The translations under genes and the position numbers were made by a program. From positions 186,001 to 250,000 of the forward strand of contig NZ_SWCJ01000005.1 of assembly GCF_005116665.1 (NCBI RefSeq): a stretch of 64,000 nucleotides of DNA, written 5' to 3'. Positions 37,117 through 46,332 of the stretch are shown here, piece by piece (the stretch's first letter is position 1; each line of letters starts with the position of its first letter). Below the pieces are notes generated by a model. That model made no database searches, was not told the DNA's origin, and saw only the letters and a list, made by a program, of their open reading frames with translations. Source of the stretch: Ferrimonas aestuarii. GTDB taxonomy: Bacteria; Pseudomonadota; Gammaproteobacteria; Enterobacterales; Shewanellaceae.

Positions 37117-38451
37117 ATGAATAACATCGAAGCACTTCTTTCCACACTCAGCAGTTGGGTATGGGGACCACCTCTTTTGATCCTGCTGGTGGGTACTGGT
37201 GCCTATTACACCTATCGGCTCAAATTTTTGCAGGTGCGCAAATTGCCACTGGCGCTGAAGTTGATGCTTAAGCCCAATCAAGCCGCCGGTGACATCAGCA
37301 GCTTTTCAGCCCTGTGTACCGCGATGGCGGCCACCATTGGTACCGGTAACATCGTTGGTGTGGCGACTGCGATTAAGCTAGGTGGTCCCGGGGCGCTATT
37401 CTGGATGTGGATGGCGGGTTTTGCGGGTATGGCCACTAAGTATGCCGAGTGCATGCTGGCGGTGAAGTATCGCCGTCAGGATGAGCAAGGCCAGCAGGTG
37501 GGTGGACCGATGTACTACATCCTTCACGGCACAGGTAAAGCCTGGTTGGCGAAGCTGTTTGCGGTATTTACTCTGGGCGTTGCCTTCTTTGGTATCGGTA
37601 CCTTCCCTCAAGTCAACGCCATTGTCGATGGCGCTCGCATCGCTTTTAGCGTGCCCGACTGGGTTTCCATGGCCCTGGTAGCGATTTTGGTGGCGCTGGT
37701 TACCCTTGGTGGGGTGAAGCGAATCGCTAAGGTTGCAACCGCATTGGTTCCGACCATGGCGCTGTTTTACGTTACCGCCTGTTTGCTGCTGCTGGGTCTT
37801 AATTTTGAAGCGGTGCCAGCGGCGTTTGCGTTGGTGATTGAAGCGGCCTTTACGCCTCAGGCGGCAGGAGGCGGATTCGCGGGAGCCACGGTGATGATGG
37901 CGATTCAGTTTGGTATTGCTCGCGGGGTATTCTCAAACGAGTCCGGCTTGGGAAGCGCGCCAATGGCGGCGGCGGCGGCAAAAACCAACTCTCCCGTCGA
38001 ACAGGGCTTGGTGTCCATGACTGGAACCCTGTTTGATACCCTGATTGTGTGTAGCCTGACTGGCTTGGCATTGATTGTCACTGGCGCTTGGCAAGGTGAA
38101 TTTGCCGGTGCTGCCATGACCTCGTCTGCTTTTACTAGCGGCTTGTCCGCCACTGTGGGTCAGCAGGTGATCACCTTGGCACTGCTGTTCTTTGCGTTCA
38201 CCACCATCTTGGGCTGGAACTACTACGGCGAGCGTGCAGTTCTGTTTCTGTTTGGTGAGCGTGGTCGCATGCCTTACCGCTGGATCTTTGTGGCTTTGGT
38301 GGCCGTTGGTGGCTTATTGCAACTGAATCTAATCTGGACGCTGGCTGATATCGTTAATGGCTTGATGGCAATTCCGAACTTGGTGGCACTGCTGATGCTG
38401 CGCAAAGAGGTGGTGGGTGACACCCTCGCGTACTTTAAAGCTAAAGGATAA
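37117..38451 (+). CDS. Sodium:alanine/glycine symporter (AGCS family)
   Basis: A 444-residue AGCS-family transporter with about eleven helices. Family signatures: CTAMAATIGTGNIVGVATAIKLGGPGALFWMW (residues 67 on, core TIGTGNIVG), GGPMYYI, and SNESGLGSAPMAAAAAKTNSP near residue 276. It takes up glycine or alanine with sodium. The glycine riboswitch upstream indicates glycine-responsive expression, so glycine is the likely substrate. GAGGAAG precedes the ATG. Confidence 0.95.
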   Translation: MNNIEALLSTLSSWVWGPPLLILLVGTGAYYTYRLKFLQVRKLPLALKLMLKPNQAAGDISSFSALCTAMAATIGTGNIVGVATAIKLGGPGALFWMWMAGFAGMATKYAECMLAVKYRRQDEQGQQVGGPMYYILHGTGKAWLAKLFAVFTLGVAFFGIGTFPQVNAIVDGARIAFSVPDWVSMALVAILVALVTLGGVKRIAKVATALVPTMALFYVTACLLLLGLNFEAVPAAFALVIEAAFTPQAAGGGFAGATVMMAIQFGIARGVFSNESGLGSAPMAAAAAKTNSPVEQGLVSMTGTLFDTLIVCSLTGLALIVTGAWQGEFAGAAMTSSAFTSGLSATVGQQVITLALLFFAFTTILGWNYYGERAVLFLFGERGRMPYRWIFVALVAVGGLLQLNLIWTLADIVNGLMAIPNLVALLMLRKEVVGDTLAYFKAKG

Positions 38452-38515
38452 GCCCTGTTCCAACTGATATAGGTTTGATATAAAGGCTCTATCGTATCGA
38501 TGGAGCCTTTTTACT

Positions 38516-38905
38516 ATGTACAGAGCCATAACCATGCTGTTGGCGGTGCTGATGCTGTCAGCCTGCGTCACGGTAAACGATCCTGAAGAGGACAAAATTA
38601 ATGTCGGCGGAATGGTCGGCGCCCAGGGGGTAAGTAACCTGCCCGTAGGCTCTGTGGTGACGGTTGCCATCATTGACGTGAAACAGCGCGGTGCCATTTT
38701 GGCTCAGAAACGATTCAGTGTGGCCAAACTGCCCACCATGTTTAAATTTCAATTGCCCGCAGAAGCGATCAATAAAGAGGCGGACTACGTCGTCGTGTCT
38801 CTCGTTAAGAACAATGACCGCTTGCTGTTTCAGACTTACCAACGTTTTCCCGTTATCAACAATGGGGAAACCATGGTTCAGGTAACCATGGAACGAGCTC
38901 GTTAA
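38516..38905 (+). CDS. YbaY-like lipoprotein
   Basis: A 129-residue lipoprotein with lipobox LSAC (Cys17). The mature part follows the YbaY pattern: a GGMVG turn, NLPVGSVVTVAIIDVKQRG, FKFQLPAEAINKEADYVV and LLFQTYQRFPVINNG. The fold is a small beta-sandwich related to pilotin-like domains; function is not known. It sits 64 bp after the symporter and ends at its own terminator. No clear ribosome site precedes the ATG. Confidence 0.8.
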   Translation: MYRAITMLLAVLMLSACVTVNDPEEDKINVGGMVGAQGVSNLPVGSVVTVAIIDVKQRGAILAQKRFSVAKLPTMFKFQLPAEAINKEADYVVVSLVKNNDRLLFQTYQRFPVINNGETMVQVTMERAR

Positions 38906-38931
38906 AGTTGCATGAAAAATGCACTAAAAGT

Positions 38932-38956
38932 CAGCCAGTTAGGCTGGCTTTTTTTT
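38932..38956 (+). terminator. Terminator after YbaY-like gene
   Basis: AGCCAG/CTGGCT stem followed by nine T. Confidence 0.85.
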
Positions 38957-38965
38957 GCCGTTTTT

Positions 38966-38981
38966 TAGTGGTAAATCACTA
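38966..38981 (+). promoter_or_regulatory. Palindrome upstream of ompW
   Basis: TAGTG-GTAAAT-CACTA, a 5-6-5 inverted repeat about 150 bp before ompW. The spacing recalls CRP/FNR-type sites but the half-sites do not match either consensus; the regulator is unknown. Confidence 0.35.
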
Positions 38982-39129
38982 TGAAATACGAATTTTTGGT
39001 GGTAGGGAAACCAAATTGTTAAAGTCTGTCCTAGATCAAAAACTCAGAAATTCAAGACTGTTACATTCACTCGCAACTTGTTAGGGCAATCAAGGATAAA
39101 GGTTGCCTAATATTTATGGAGTGATAAAG

Positions 39130-39777
39130 ATGATGAAGCGTACCCTAGTCTCAGCGTTAGTATTGGCAACTCTGGCAGCCCCTGCAATGGCGGCTCGTGA
39201 AGCGGGTGATTTTATTGTTCGCGCTGGCTACATCAATGTAGCGCCGAATGAAAGCTCTCAAGATGTTGATACCGGCGATTACGCAGGAAACCTAGGCGAG
39301 TTTGGTGTTGATAGCGATGCTCAGCTTGGCTTGAATTTTACCTACATGGTGACCGATGCCATTGGTATCGAAGTGCTGGCTGCAACTCCATTTACCCACG
39401 ACGTGAGCTTAGGCCCTCTGGGTAAAATCGCAGAAGTGACCCACTTGCCACCAACCGTCGTTGCTCAGTACTACTTTGGTTCTGATAACATCCGCCCTTA
39501 CATTGGTGCGGGCGTGAACTACACCTACTTCTGGGATGAAGATTTCACCAATAATCTTGGTGGTGATCTGACCGATCTGGACGCGTCTGGTTCTTGGGGT
39601 TTGGCCGCTCAGGTTGGCCTAGATTGGGAACTGAATGAAAACTGGTTGATCAACGCTTCTGTATGGTACATCGACATTCAGACCGACGTAGACTTCAAAC
39701 TGGCTGGCACGCCGGTCTCCATTGAAACCGACATCGACCCATGGGTTTACATGGTGTCTGTGGGTTACAAGTTCTAA
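39130..39777 (+). CDS. ompW: Outer-membrane protein OmpW
   Basis: A 215-residue eight-stranded barrel of the OmpW family. The signal peptide MMKRTLVSALVLATLAAPAMA is followed by the conserved AGDFIVRAGYINVAPN, GIEVLAATPFTHDV, HLPPTVVAQYYFG and YIGAGVNYTYFW segments; it ends in VSVGYKF with the terminal Phe. OmpW is a small hydrophobic channel often regulated by oxygen and iron. I start at 39130 because GGAG lies 8 bases upstream; a longer frame to 39103 adds nine non-signal residues. Confidence 0.95.
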   Translation: MMKRTLVSALVLATLAAPAMAAREAGDFIVRAGYINVAPNESSQDVDTGDYAGNLGEFGVDSDAQLGLNFTYMVTDAIGIEVLAATPFTHDVSLGPLGKIAEVTHLPPTVVAQYYFGSDNIRPYIGAGVNYTYFWDEDFTNNLGGDLTDLDASGSWGLAAQVGLDWELNENWLINASVWYIDIQTDVDFKLAGTPVSIETDIDPWVYMVSVGYKF

Positions 39778-39811
39778 GTTACTCTCAACGCTTATTAAGC
39801 GCGAATACAAC

Positions 39812-39836
39812 AACGCCCGCATCATGCGGGCGTTTT
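39812..39836 (+). terminator. Terminator after ompW
   Basis: ACGCCCGC/GCGGGCGT with T run. Confidence 0.85.
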
Positions 39837-39892
39837 GCGTTCTAGGGACCGTTGAGGCGATTTAAAGGCTCATTGCAGATTGGGGTGGAAAG

Positions 39893-40004
39893 CTAAAATT
39901 CAATGTTCATCAAGGTAAAGACTGTGCTTTCGCGTGACGTGCTTTCCCGCTCTCGCATGCATTTCGCTTCAACATGAGCTTCATTGAAGCATCGCATCTG
40001 CGAT
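39893..40004 (-). repeat. Hairpin-rich intergenic sequence with 34-aa ORF
   Basis: This stretch holds nested palindromes: GCTTCAA (39966) with TTGAAGC (39984) and ATCGCA-TC-TGCGAT (39991-40004). A 34-codon minus-strand frame runs from ATG 39997 to TAG 39893 (start MRCFNEAHVEAKCMRERE, end TLMNIEF) without a ribosome site. The combination looks like a repetitive intergenic element rather than a gene. Only one copy is seen here. Confidence 0.35.
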
Positions 40005-40070
40005 CAGTAATTTGGTGTTGTAACTGCAAAACTTGATTTCGAGTTTGATCCTCGGAAATATGCCAAGCAG

Positions 40071-40796
40071 CTACTTAAATTTACGTTTGTTGTAGATAAA
40101 CTCCGGTAGCAGACGGGTAAGCCAAGAGATAAGACGCCAGCGGCGAGTCACGTAGATGGTGTGTTTGGCTTTCTTAAGATCGTTTAAGATCTGATTGGTC
40201 ATCTTATGCAGGTTGGCTCCCCATGCTTTGGAGCCTTTCGCTTGCATCTTCTCGATGAATCCTAAGCGCAAATCACTGATGGTGACCGGCAGCTTTTTGC
40301 GCTGAGCATGCAGCCTCAGACCTTCTAGGTAATTTTGTTGGAACGCTTTGGTGGCGTGGAAGGCGCTATTGGCCCCGCCGCGCTCGCCAGCCACTGAGGT
40401 CATGGCGGCCAGTTGGCCATAGCCTTGCTCACACAGATTGGCGAAGGCAAGGTTGGTGAGGGCGGTAAAGCCACTGACGTTAACGTCTATGACCATCTTT
40501 TCCTCCTGCCAAGGCAGCTCCAGATCCTGATGGCTGGCGGCGGTATTGATGATCACCAAATGGGCGCCGTTCATCTGCTGCCAAAGCTGATTGAACTGGT
40601 CGCGGGCGGAATTGGAATCAAAGATATCGATCTCTTGAGCCAAGGTGTTGTCAGGCAGTTGTTCGAGCAGTGGCGCTATGCCGTCAAGATTGGCGGCAAG
40701 CAGGCCCAATTGCACCCCTTCGGCGGAGAGTTTCTGGGCAAGCATTTGGCTTAGGCCGGCATTTGCGCCGACGATAATTGCGGAAAGTTGGCTCAT
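40071..40796 (-). CDS. Divergent SDR-family protein lacking the catalytic Tyr
   Basis: A 241-residue protein with SDR fold features but eroded motifs. The glycine motif is GANAGLS (third Gly lost), NNAG is NTAA, and the active site TSVAGERGGANSAFHATKAF has Phe where YxxxK needs Tyr, though Lys and Ser remain. The C-terminus (WRLISWLTRLLPEFIYNKRKF) is hydrophobic-basic, resembling the C-terminal membrane patch of some SDRs. Likely NAD(P)-binding but not a classical oxidoreductase. Divergent from metA, 144 bp apart. Confidence 0.8.
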   Translation of the reverse strand: MSQLSAIIVGANAGLSQMLAQKLSAEGVQLGLLAANLDGIAPLLEQLPDNTLAQEIDIFDSNSARDQFNQLWQQMNGAHLVIINTAASHQDLELPWQEEKMVIDVNVSGFTALTNLAFANLCEQGYGQLAAMTSVAGERGGANSAFHATKAFQQNYLEGLRLHAQRKKLPVTISDLRLGFIEKMQAKGSKAWGANLHKMTNQILNDLKKAKHTIYVTRRWRLISWLTRLLPEFIYNKRKFK

Positions 40797-40875
40797 GATA
40801 CTGTGGAATTTGATGAACTTAGGTCAATCATACCAAGTTTGCTGCCATCGGCTCAGGGTTTTGATCAGTATTTTT

Positions 40876-40907
40876 GGAAGTCTGGAGTTGTAGCCGTCCA
40901 GATGTCT
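40876..40907 (+). promoter_or_regulatory. MetJ operator (four tandem met boxes)
   Basis: Four in-phase 8-mers: GGAAGTCT, GGAGTTGT, AGCCGTCC and AGATGTCT match the met box AGACGTCT at 6, 4, 6 and 7 positions. The array is 34 bp before metA, the right place for MetJ/SAM repression. Confidence 0.8.
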
Positions 40908-40940
40908 TGATATAACTAGATGGTCAATAAGGAGCCTGAT

Positions 40941-41879
40941 ATGCCAGTTCGAATTCCCAACCGCCTTCCCGCCTCCAGTATTCTTCGTAGTGAGAACATC
41001 TTTGTTATCTCCGATGAACGTGCGGACTCTCAGGACATTCGTCCCCTCAAGCTGCTTATTCTGAATCTGATGCCGAACAAGATTGAAACGGAGACCCAGT
41101 TGCTTAGATTGCTGGCCAATACGCCGCTGCAGGTGGATGTTGAGCTGCTGCGTATTCACAATCGTCCTTCCAAACACACCTCCAGTGATCACATGGACGC
41201 CTTCTATCGTGATTTTGAGGCCATCAAAAACAACAACTACGATGGGTTGATCATCACCGGTGCGCCTCTGGGCAACTTGGAGTTTGAGCAGGTGGATTAT
41301 TGGCCGCAGATCTGCGACATCATCGAGTGGTCCCAGCGTCACGCCACATCGGTTCTGTTTCTCTGTTGGGCAGCCCATGCGGCGCTCTATCATCTATACG
41401 ACACCAAGCGTTATCTGCGAGAGGAGAAGATCTCTGGAGTATTTCGCCACCGCCGCTTGCATGGGCATATTCCGCTACTGCGTGGATTTGATGATGAATT
41501 TTGGGTGCCGCACTCTCGCTTTGCTCAGGTCAGCCTAGACAAATTGAAAGCCCACAATGAACTGCAGGTGCTGGCGGAGTCTGATGAAGCGGGCGCCTAC
41601 CTTATTATGAGCAAAGACAACCGCAATCTGTTTGTGACCGGGCACCCGGAATACACCCGAACGACTCTGCAGGATGAGTATCGTCGCGACCTCGGGCAAG
41701 GCCTCGCACCGACCATTCCCACCAATTACTACCCAGGTGATGATCCAACTCAGCCGCCTTTTGCACGTTGGCATGCCCATGGTGCACTGCTGTTCAGCAA
41801 TTGGCTTAACTACTGCGTGTATCAGCAAACGCCCTTTGATCTCAGTGCCATGCAAGGCTTCACCCCGATGGAGTCATAA
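40941..41879 (+). CDS. metA: Homoserine O-acyltransferase MetA (succinyltransferase type)
   Basis: A 312-residue enzyme that acylates homoserine, the first committed step to methionine. The catalytic cysteine is Cys142 in [12 protein letters not shown], the same number as in E. coli MetA; the His-Glu pair is in VTGHPEY. AAGGAG precedes the ATG; the conserved start is [11 protein letters not shown]. Whether succinyl- or acetyl-CoA is used depends on residues I cannot assign with certainty. Upstream met boxes indicate MetJ control. Confidence 0.96.
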   Translation: MPVRIPNRLPASSILRSENIFVISDERADSQDIRPLKLLILNLMPNKIETETQLLRLLANTPLQVDVELLRIHNRPSKHTSSDHMDAFYRDFEAIKNNNYDGLIITGAPLGNLEFEQVDYWPQICDIIEWSQRHATSVLFLCWAAHAALYHLYDTKRYLREEKISGVFRHRRLHGHIPLLRGFDDEFWVPHSRFAQVSLDKLKAHNELQVLAESDEAGAYLIMSKDNRNLFVTGHPEYTRTTLQDEYRRDLGQGLAPTIPTNYYPGDDPTQPPFARWHAHGALLFSNWLNYCVYQQTPFDLSAMQGFTPMES

Positions 41880-42096
41880 CGGCAACTTAGCTGTGCGTTT
41901 TACTGGCAAAAACCAGGGGAAAACTCGGATTATCAGAGGGTTAAATATGAAGCGCGTTTGTTAAAACCCACTGATATGCTTGGTTTTTTCCTGAAAAAAT
42001 CTCAATCTTTTTTGTCTTTTTCGTGGCATCCGATGTTACGGCGGGATAAAATGTGACTCACATCATGGATGAGCAAGATTAAAGGATTTAGTCAGG

Positions 42097-43641
42097 ATGA
42101 AGCGCAATCGCACTATCGTCGATCAAGAGGTGCCTGTGCCTCAGGGCCGTGAGTTGGTATCGACTACGGATCTTCGGGGCGTTATCACTTATGCCAATGC
42201 CGCCTTTATTGAGGTCAGTGGTTTTAGTGAAGAGGAGTTGATTGGCCACAATCATAATCTTGTTCGTCATCCAGATATGCCTGCGGCCGCTTTTAAGGAG
42301 CTGTGGGAGAAGCTGAAAAAAGGCCAGCCATGGCGAGGTGTGGTGAAGAATCGCACCAAAGATGGTCGTTACTATTGGGTCGATGCCTTCGTTACCCCGA
42401 TTTTTGAACATGGTCAGGTCGTGGGTTATCAGTCGGTTCGTCGAGCGACCACTCCTCAATTGAAACAGCGCGCATTAAGCCTTTATGAGCGTCTTAACAA
42501 CGGCAAATCCATCTCACGTTCACTGACCCTTCAGCAGAAACGCATGATCAGCTATGTGATTCTTATCGCAGGCTTCATTGGCGTGGCTTGGTTGTTTGAA
42601 CCTTGGGTGATCGCCTGTGGTGCCTTGATGGTGATTGCCATGTTGGGGCTGTTCTATGACGAAGCGTTCCGAGTGCCGAACTTGCTGGAGAAGATGCAGG
42701 AAGAGTACGACAGCGTCAGTCGCTACGTATTCTCCGGCCATGGCAGCAGTAGCGTGCTGGATTTCCAGATGCAATTTGCTCAGGCGAGAATGACCGGGGT
42801 GCTGGGTCGAACCCATGATGCCTCTCTGCAACTAGGGCAACTGTCAGATAACTTGGTGGGCTTAAGTGAACAGGCTCGCCAAGGAGTACAGCAGGAAAAT
42901 CAGCGCATTGGTCAGATTGCGGCGGCGGTTGAGGAGCTCAGTGCGTCGGTATCTGAGATCGCCAACATCGCCACCAGTGCCGCGGGCAGCACCGAACAAT
43001 CGAAGCAGTTTTGTGGCCAGGCCCAGCAAGGGGTGATGGGCAGTCGCGATAAAATTATTGAACTTGCCAAAGAGGTGGATCAGGCGGCCAAACACGCCGA
43101 GGGGCTGCACGCTGAGGCTGAGAAAGTGGCTCACGCCATGAAAGAGATTGACGGCATTGCCGAGCAAACCAACCTGTTGGCACTGAACGCCGCCATTGAG
43201 GCGGCCCGTGCTGGAGAGCAGGGCCGAGGCTTTGCGGTGGTGGCCGATGAAGTTCGGGCGCTATCGACTCGCACTCAACAAGCCACCACAGAGATTCAGA
43301 AAAACATCGAAGGCATGCATCAGACGCTGTCGTCTTGGGTGCAGAAGATGAATCACAACCATAAACTGGCGGATGCCTGCTCTGAGGCGGCTCAAGCCAG
43401 CTCTGATGACATTGAACAGATCAATAATCAGATGGAGCAGGCTACCCAGTTGGCTAGTCAAAATGCTGCCGCGGCCAGCCAGCAGCGCGCTGCGGTTCAG
43501 GAGATTGCACAAAGCCTGACAGACATGCAGGATCTAACCCACGCCAACTTAGAACTGACGGCGGATGTTGATGGCAGCAGCCAAGAGATACAGAAACAGG
43601 TTGGGGTGATAGGCTCCCTGCATCTGAGCTTTAATCAGTAA
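42097..43641 (+). CDS. PAS-domain chemoreceptor (Aer-like)
   Basis: A 514-residue receptor with an N-terminal PAS domain at about residues 20-115 ([18 protein letters not shown], then [20 protein letters not shown] and [13 protein letters not shown]), two closely spaced helices at about 149-187, and a C-terminal MCP hairpin with [20 protein letters not shown]. The pattern matches Aer-type aerotaxis receptors, whose PAS binds FAD and senses redox state from the cytoplasm. No periplasmic domain is present. Monocistronic. Confidence 0.94.
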   Translation: MKRNRTIVDQEVPVPQGRELVSTTDLRGVITYANAAFIEVSGFSEEELIGHNHNLVRHPDMPAAAFKELWEKLKKGQPWRGVVKNRTKDGRYYWVDAFVTPIFEHGQVVGYQSVRRATTPQLKQRALSLYERLNNGKSISRSLTLQQKRMISYVILIAGFIGVAWLFEPWVIACGALMVIAMLGLFYDEAFRVPNLLEKMQEEYDSVSRYVFSGHGSSSVLDFQMQFAQARMTGVLGRTHDASLQLGQLSDNLVGLSEQARQGVQQENQRIGQIAAAVEELSASVSEIANIATSAAGSTEQSKQFCGQAQQGVMGSRDKIIELAKEVDQAAKHAEGLHAEAEKVAHAMKEIDGIAEQTNLLALNAAIEAARAGEQGRGFAVVADEVRALSTRTQQATTEIQKNIEGMHQTLSSWVQKMNHNHKLADACSEAAQASSDDIEQINNQMEQATQLASQNAAAASQQRAAVQEIAQSLTDMQDLTHANLELTADVDGSSQEIQKQVGVIGSLHLSFNQ

Positions 43642-43646
43642 ATTCA

Positions 43647-43671
43647 AAGGGCGCCCACAGGCGCCTTTTTT
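43647..43671 (+). terminator. Terminator after PAS chemoreceptor
   Basis: GGCGCC/GGCGCC stem with CACA loop, flanked by AA and T run. Confidence 0.85.
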
Positions 43672-43905
43672 GTGCCAAATGGGTTCAGGCAGCATCAAGG
43701 TTTAGAACGATGTGATGCAGGTGCAAGATGGGTTTGCTCGTGCTTCTCCTAATCAGTCTCCAAACCAAAAGACAAACGTCCAGTTTTACGAAAGGGCGCT
43801 GAGTAACGGCAGTGTACCACTGGTCATCTTGGAATAACCTTGGCAGGTGAGTGGGATCACATTGTGTACGCTGCCATTACTCAATCGATTCTCTTTGATG
43901 TAATC

Positions 43906-43927
43906 TAAATTAGAATTTTCTAATTTA
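43906..43927 (+). promoter_or_regulatory. Perfect palindrome before lysR-type gene (operator O1)
   Basis: Ten-base arms TAAATTAGAA/TTCTAATTTA with TT between them; core ATTAGA-N4-TCTAAT. It ends 10 bp before the start codon, next to the ribosome site, suiting autorepression. The same core occurs before the octaheme cytochrome operon at 48312-48327. Confidence 0.75.
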
Positions 43928-43937
43928 AAGGGATCGA

Positions 43938-44840
43938 ATGATGAAAACTCAAGATCTGAGTACCCTGGTGGCGGTTGTCGAACAGGGCAGCGTCACCGGT
44001 GCTGCACAGCGCCTTAACCTGACTCACTCTGCGGTCTCGCAACGATTAAAACAGCTCGAGTTACAGCTATCGACGCCTTTGCTCAATCGTCAGGTGACGC
44101 CGGTGCAGCCCACGGAAGCCGGCGAACGGGTGATTAAACATGCGCGGGAGGTGCTTCACTTAGAGCTGGAACTGCTGACCGACCTTAGACACAAACGTCA
44201 GCGGCCACTAAGGCTGAGCTGCACACCCGCTTTTGGAGCCTGCTTTCTGAGTGCGGCCTTGTCCGAATTTTCCCAATGTTGCAGTCACTCGGTGGCTTTT
44301 GATTATCAATCTGGTGAGTCCATTCTAAAGGGCTTACATCAAGGGCTTTACGACATCGCCATTGTGGAGCATTTAGAGCCGTTGGCCGAAACCGATTGGG
44401 CTCAGCCATTGCCGCCGGATCAAGTGGCGTTCGTGGGCTGTCCAGAGCGCCTGGCACGCTTGCAAGATGGAGACATCAGCAGCTTGTCATCTCAGCCTCT
44501 GTTTGTGGCGAAGCCCGGCTGCTGCTCTCGGGATCTGTTGTGTAAAAATCTGGCCACTCTGGGGCTGAATTTAGACCACTTTCAGGCGCTCACCTCTTGT
44601 GGCGATCTGCATTTTATGGAGCGAGCTCTGCTGGACGGTGCCGGAATCGGCTTTGTGTCCACTGCGTTGGTGAAATCCCACCTGAAGGCCGGTCGATTAG
44701 ATGCACTGGAGTTGCCGGAATTCACCCATCGCTGTTACCGAAGCATGGTGGCCAGCGTCAGTGCGGTTGAGCAGCCCTGGTTTGCCGCCATGGTGAAAAG
44801 CATTGAGTCGGCTTTCTATACTTCAGCGAATCAAATATAA
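43938..44840 (+). CDS. LysR-type transcriptional regulator of the octaheme module (proposed)
   Basis: A 300-residue LysR-family regulator. The winged HTH covers LVAVVEQGSVTGAAQRLNLT and HSAVSQRLKQLE; the effector domain starts near residue 92. It has an unusual number of cysteines (CC at SQCCSH and GCCSRD, plus others), which could make it redox or metal responsive; this is speculation. AAGGGAT precedes the ATG. It converges on the cytochrome operon and shares an operator palindrome with its promoter, so it probably controls itself and that operon. Confidence 0.88.
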   Translation: MMKTQDLSTLVAVVEQGSVTGAAQRLNLTHSAVSQRLKQLELQLSTPLLNRQVTPVQPTEAGERVIKHAREVLHLELELLTDLRHKRQRPLRLSCTPAFGACFLSAALSEFSQCCSHSVAFDYQSGESILKGLHQGLYDIAIVEHLEPLAETDWAQPLPPDQVAFVGCPERLARLQDGDISSLSSQPLFVAKPGCCSRDLLCKNLATLGLNLDHFQALTSCGDLHFMERALLDGAGIGFVSTALVKSHLKAGRLDALELPEFTHRCYRSMVASVSAVEQPWFAAMVKSIESAFYTSANQI

Positions 44841-44869
44841 GAACGCCCGTTCCGTTGAGCGGGCGTTTG
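44841..44869. terminator. Bidirectional terminator between lysR-type gene and octaheme gene
   Basis: AACGCCCG/CGGGCGTT with a ten-base loop; short T and A flanks. Confidence 0.65.
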
Positions 44870-44903
44870 CGTTAAGGGCGCAGCAGGGAGTTGCGCCCGA
44901 TTA

Positions 44904-46280
44904 CTACTGAGCCGTGCGTTTTTTCCTCATGGGGTCTCCCTCATAGCCAAGCGCACTCCAATCTAAGCGCCCCTTTTTGCTATGACAGTCCATGCAGTTA
45001 AGCGCTTGCTCCTTTGGGGACACCATGTGGTTGAGCTTCCACCACATCTCGGTCTCGGCAAAGCCATAGTCGCCGCTATAGCTCAGGCCTTTGGCTTTCA
45101 TGTCAGGGTGATCGTTCATGCCCAGTCGCGCGGCTTGATCCCAGTCGAAACTCTTCCAATAGCCCTGTTTGCCAAACACCTTGGTAGGGATAAATACCTG
45201 GTGCTTCACATCAAACAGCTGCTTTCCTCGATGCACCTTAAAGGGGTAGATTTTCGAGACTCCGTCATCCACTTGCCCTTTAGGTCGGCGCAGGGGCGTG
45301 ACTTGAGCGGGATCCATCTTGTCCCCGAACAGGTAGGCTTCTGAGCTGCCGTTGTACCAGGCGTATTCTGGGGTAACGTTTTTGCCCCAGGTAAATTCCC
45401 CTTTCTTCTTCATGTAGCCTTTTTTGCCAAACTGGTCTTTGAACTCCTCTCGGTCTTCACCCGCCTTGGACCAGTCCCACCACAACTTGGTGGGCTCGAC
45501 TTTGGCAAACTCGGGAATGTGGCAGGTTTGGCAGGCCACCTTTTCGGTGTGGCGATTCAGTTTGGCGTTGTCGTGAACGTCACCTTCGTGGCAATGACTG
45601 CACTCGAGGCGAGCACTGGTACGCATGCCTGGAGAGACGCTGGTCGCTTGCCCAAGAAGCTGATGTGACTCCTCTTGATGGCAATCCTGGCACTGAAAAT
45701 CCATGCCATCGGCATCCATATGCACATCGGTGCTGCGATCTGGGTACGCCATGCTGGAGTCCAGATCGCCGTGTTTAACGCCATCGCCACCGCCGCCATA
45801 GAAGTGGCAGCTACCGCAGTTGTCTCGTACTGGTTGACCTACATTTTGCGCCACATTGACTAGGTTGACGCTTTTAAAGGGCAAGCCGCTGTTGTCTTTT
45901 TGATAGGTGCCGGTGGTGTCGTGACACACTAGGCAGTCCACCTTAGTGGCATCGGTGAAATCGAATGATTGGTCTTCCCAGCCATAACCTGCATGACATT
46001 GAGTGCAGCGAGCTTCGTTGCTGACTACGGAGACGCAGTAGTTGTTGATGGCGTTCTTCTTGCCTAGTTTGACCTTGTTGCCATCGATGTTTTGAGTTTT
46101 GTCCCAGGTCCAGTGGCTGGTCTGCATGAAGGACTCGGTGTGCTGTTCATGACACTGGATGCACTGTTCGGTGGCTTGTGGCCCAGTTTGGATCGGCCCT
46201 TCAATAAACTCTTGGTGAGGGTTTGCTAGCAGAGCCAGAGGCACCAGAGCCAGCATTGAGGCGAGCATATTGGGTTTCAT
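44904..46280 (-). CDS. Octaheme cytochrome c, tetrathionate reductase family (Otr)
   Basis: A 458-residue exported cytochrome with exactly eight CXXCH sites: CIQCH, CTQCH, CLVCH, CGSCH, CQDCH, CSHCH, CQTCH and CMDCH. The arrangement and the NNYCVSVVSNEARCTQCHAGYGW segment match octaheme tetrathionate reductase of Shewanella, which reduces tetrathionate, and nitrite and hydroxylamine in vitro, in the periplasm. Start at 46280 follows AAGGAAAT and yields the signal peptide MKPNMLASMLALVPLALLA; a longer frame adds 17 unrelated residues. Third gene of the operon with a barrel and a monoheme cytochrome. Confidence 0.93.
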   Translation of the reverse strand: MKPNMLASMLALVPLALLANPHQEFIEGPIQTGPQATEQCIQCHEQHTESFMQTSHWTWDKTQNIDGNKVKLGKKNAINNYCVSVVSNEARCTQCHAGYGWEDQSFDFTDATKVDCLVCHDTTGTYQKDNSGLPFKSVNLVNVAQNVGQPVRDNCGSCHFYGGGGDGVKHGDLDSSMAYPDRSTDVHMDADGMDFQCQDCHQEESHQLLGQATSVSPGMRTSARLECSHCHEGDVHDNAKLNRHTEKVACQTCHIPEFAKVEPTKLWWDWSKAGEDREEFKDQFGKKGYMKKKGEFTWGKNVTPEYAWYNGSSEAYLFGDKMDPAQVTPLRRPKGQVDDGVSKIYPFKVHRGKQLFDVKHQVFIPTKVFGKQGYWKSFDWDQAARLGMNDHPDMKAKGLSYSGDYGFAETEMWWKLNHMVSPKEQALNCMDCHSKKGRLDWSALGYEGDPMRKKRTAQ

Positions 46281-46332
46281 GTGTATTTCCTTAACGCTTG
46301 AAATCGGCCCCCATGATGGATGCCGAGACAAG

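Noticed and set aside
44904..46280. A CXXCK active-site heme as in NrfA nitrite reductase
   Set aside because: All eight heme sites read CXXCH, so this is an Otr-type octaheme protein rather than a pentaheme NrfA.
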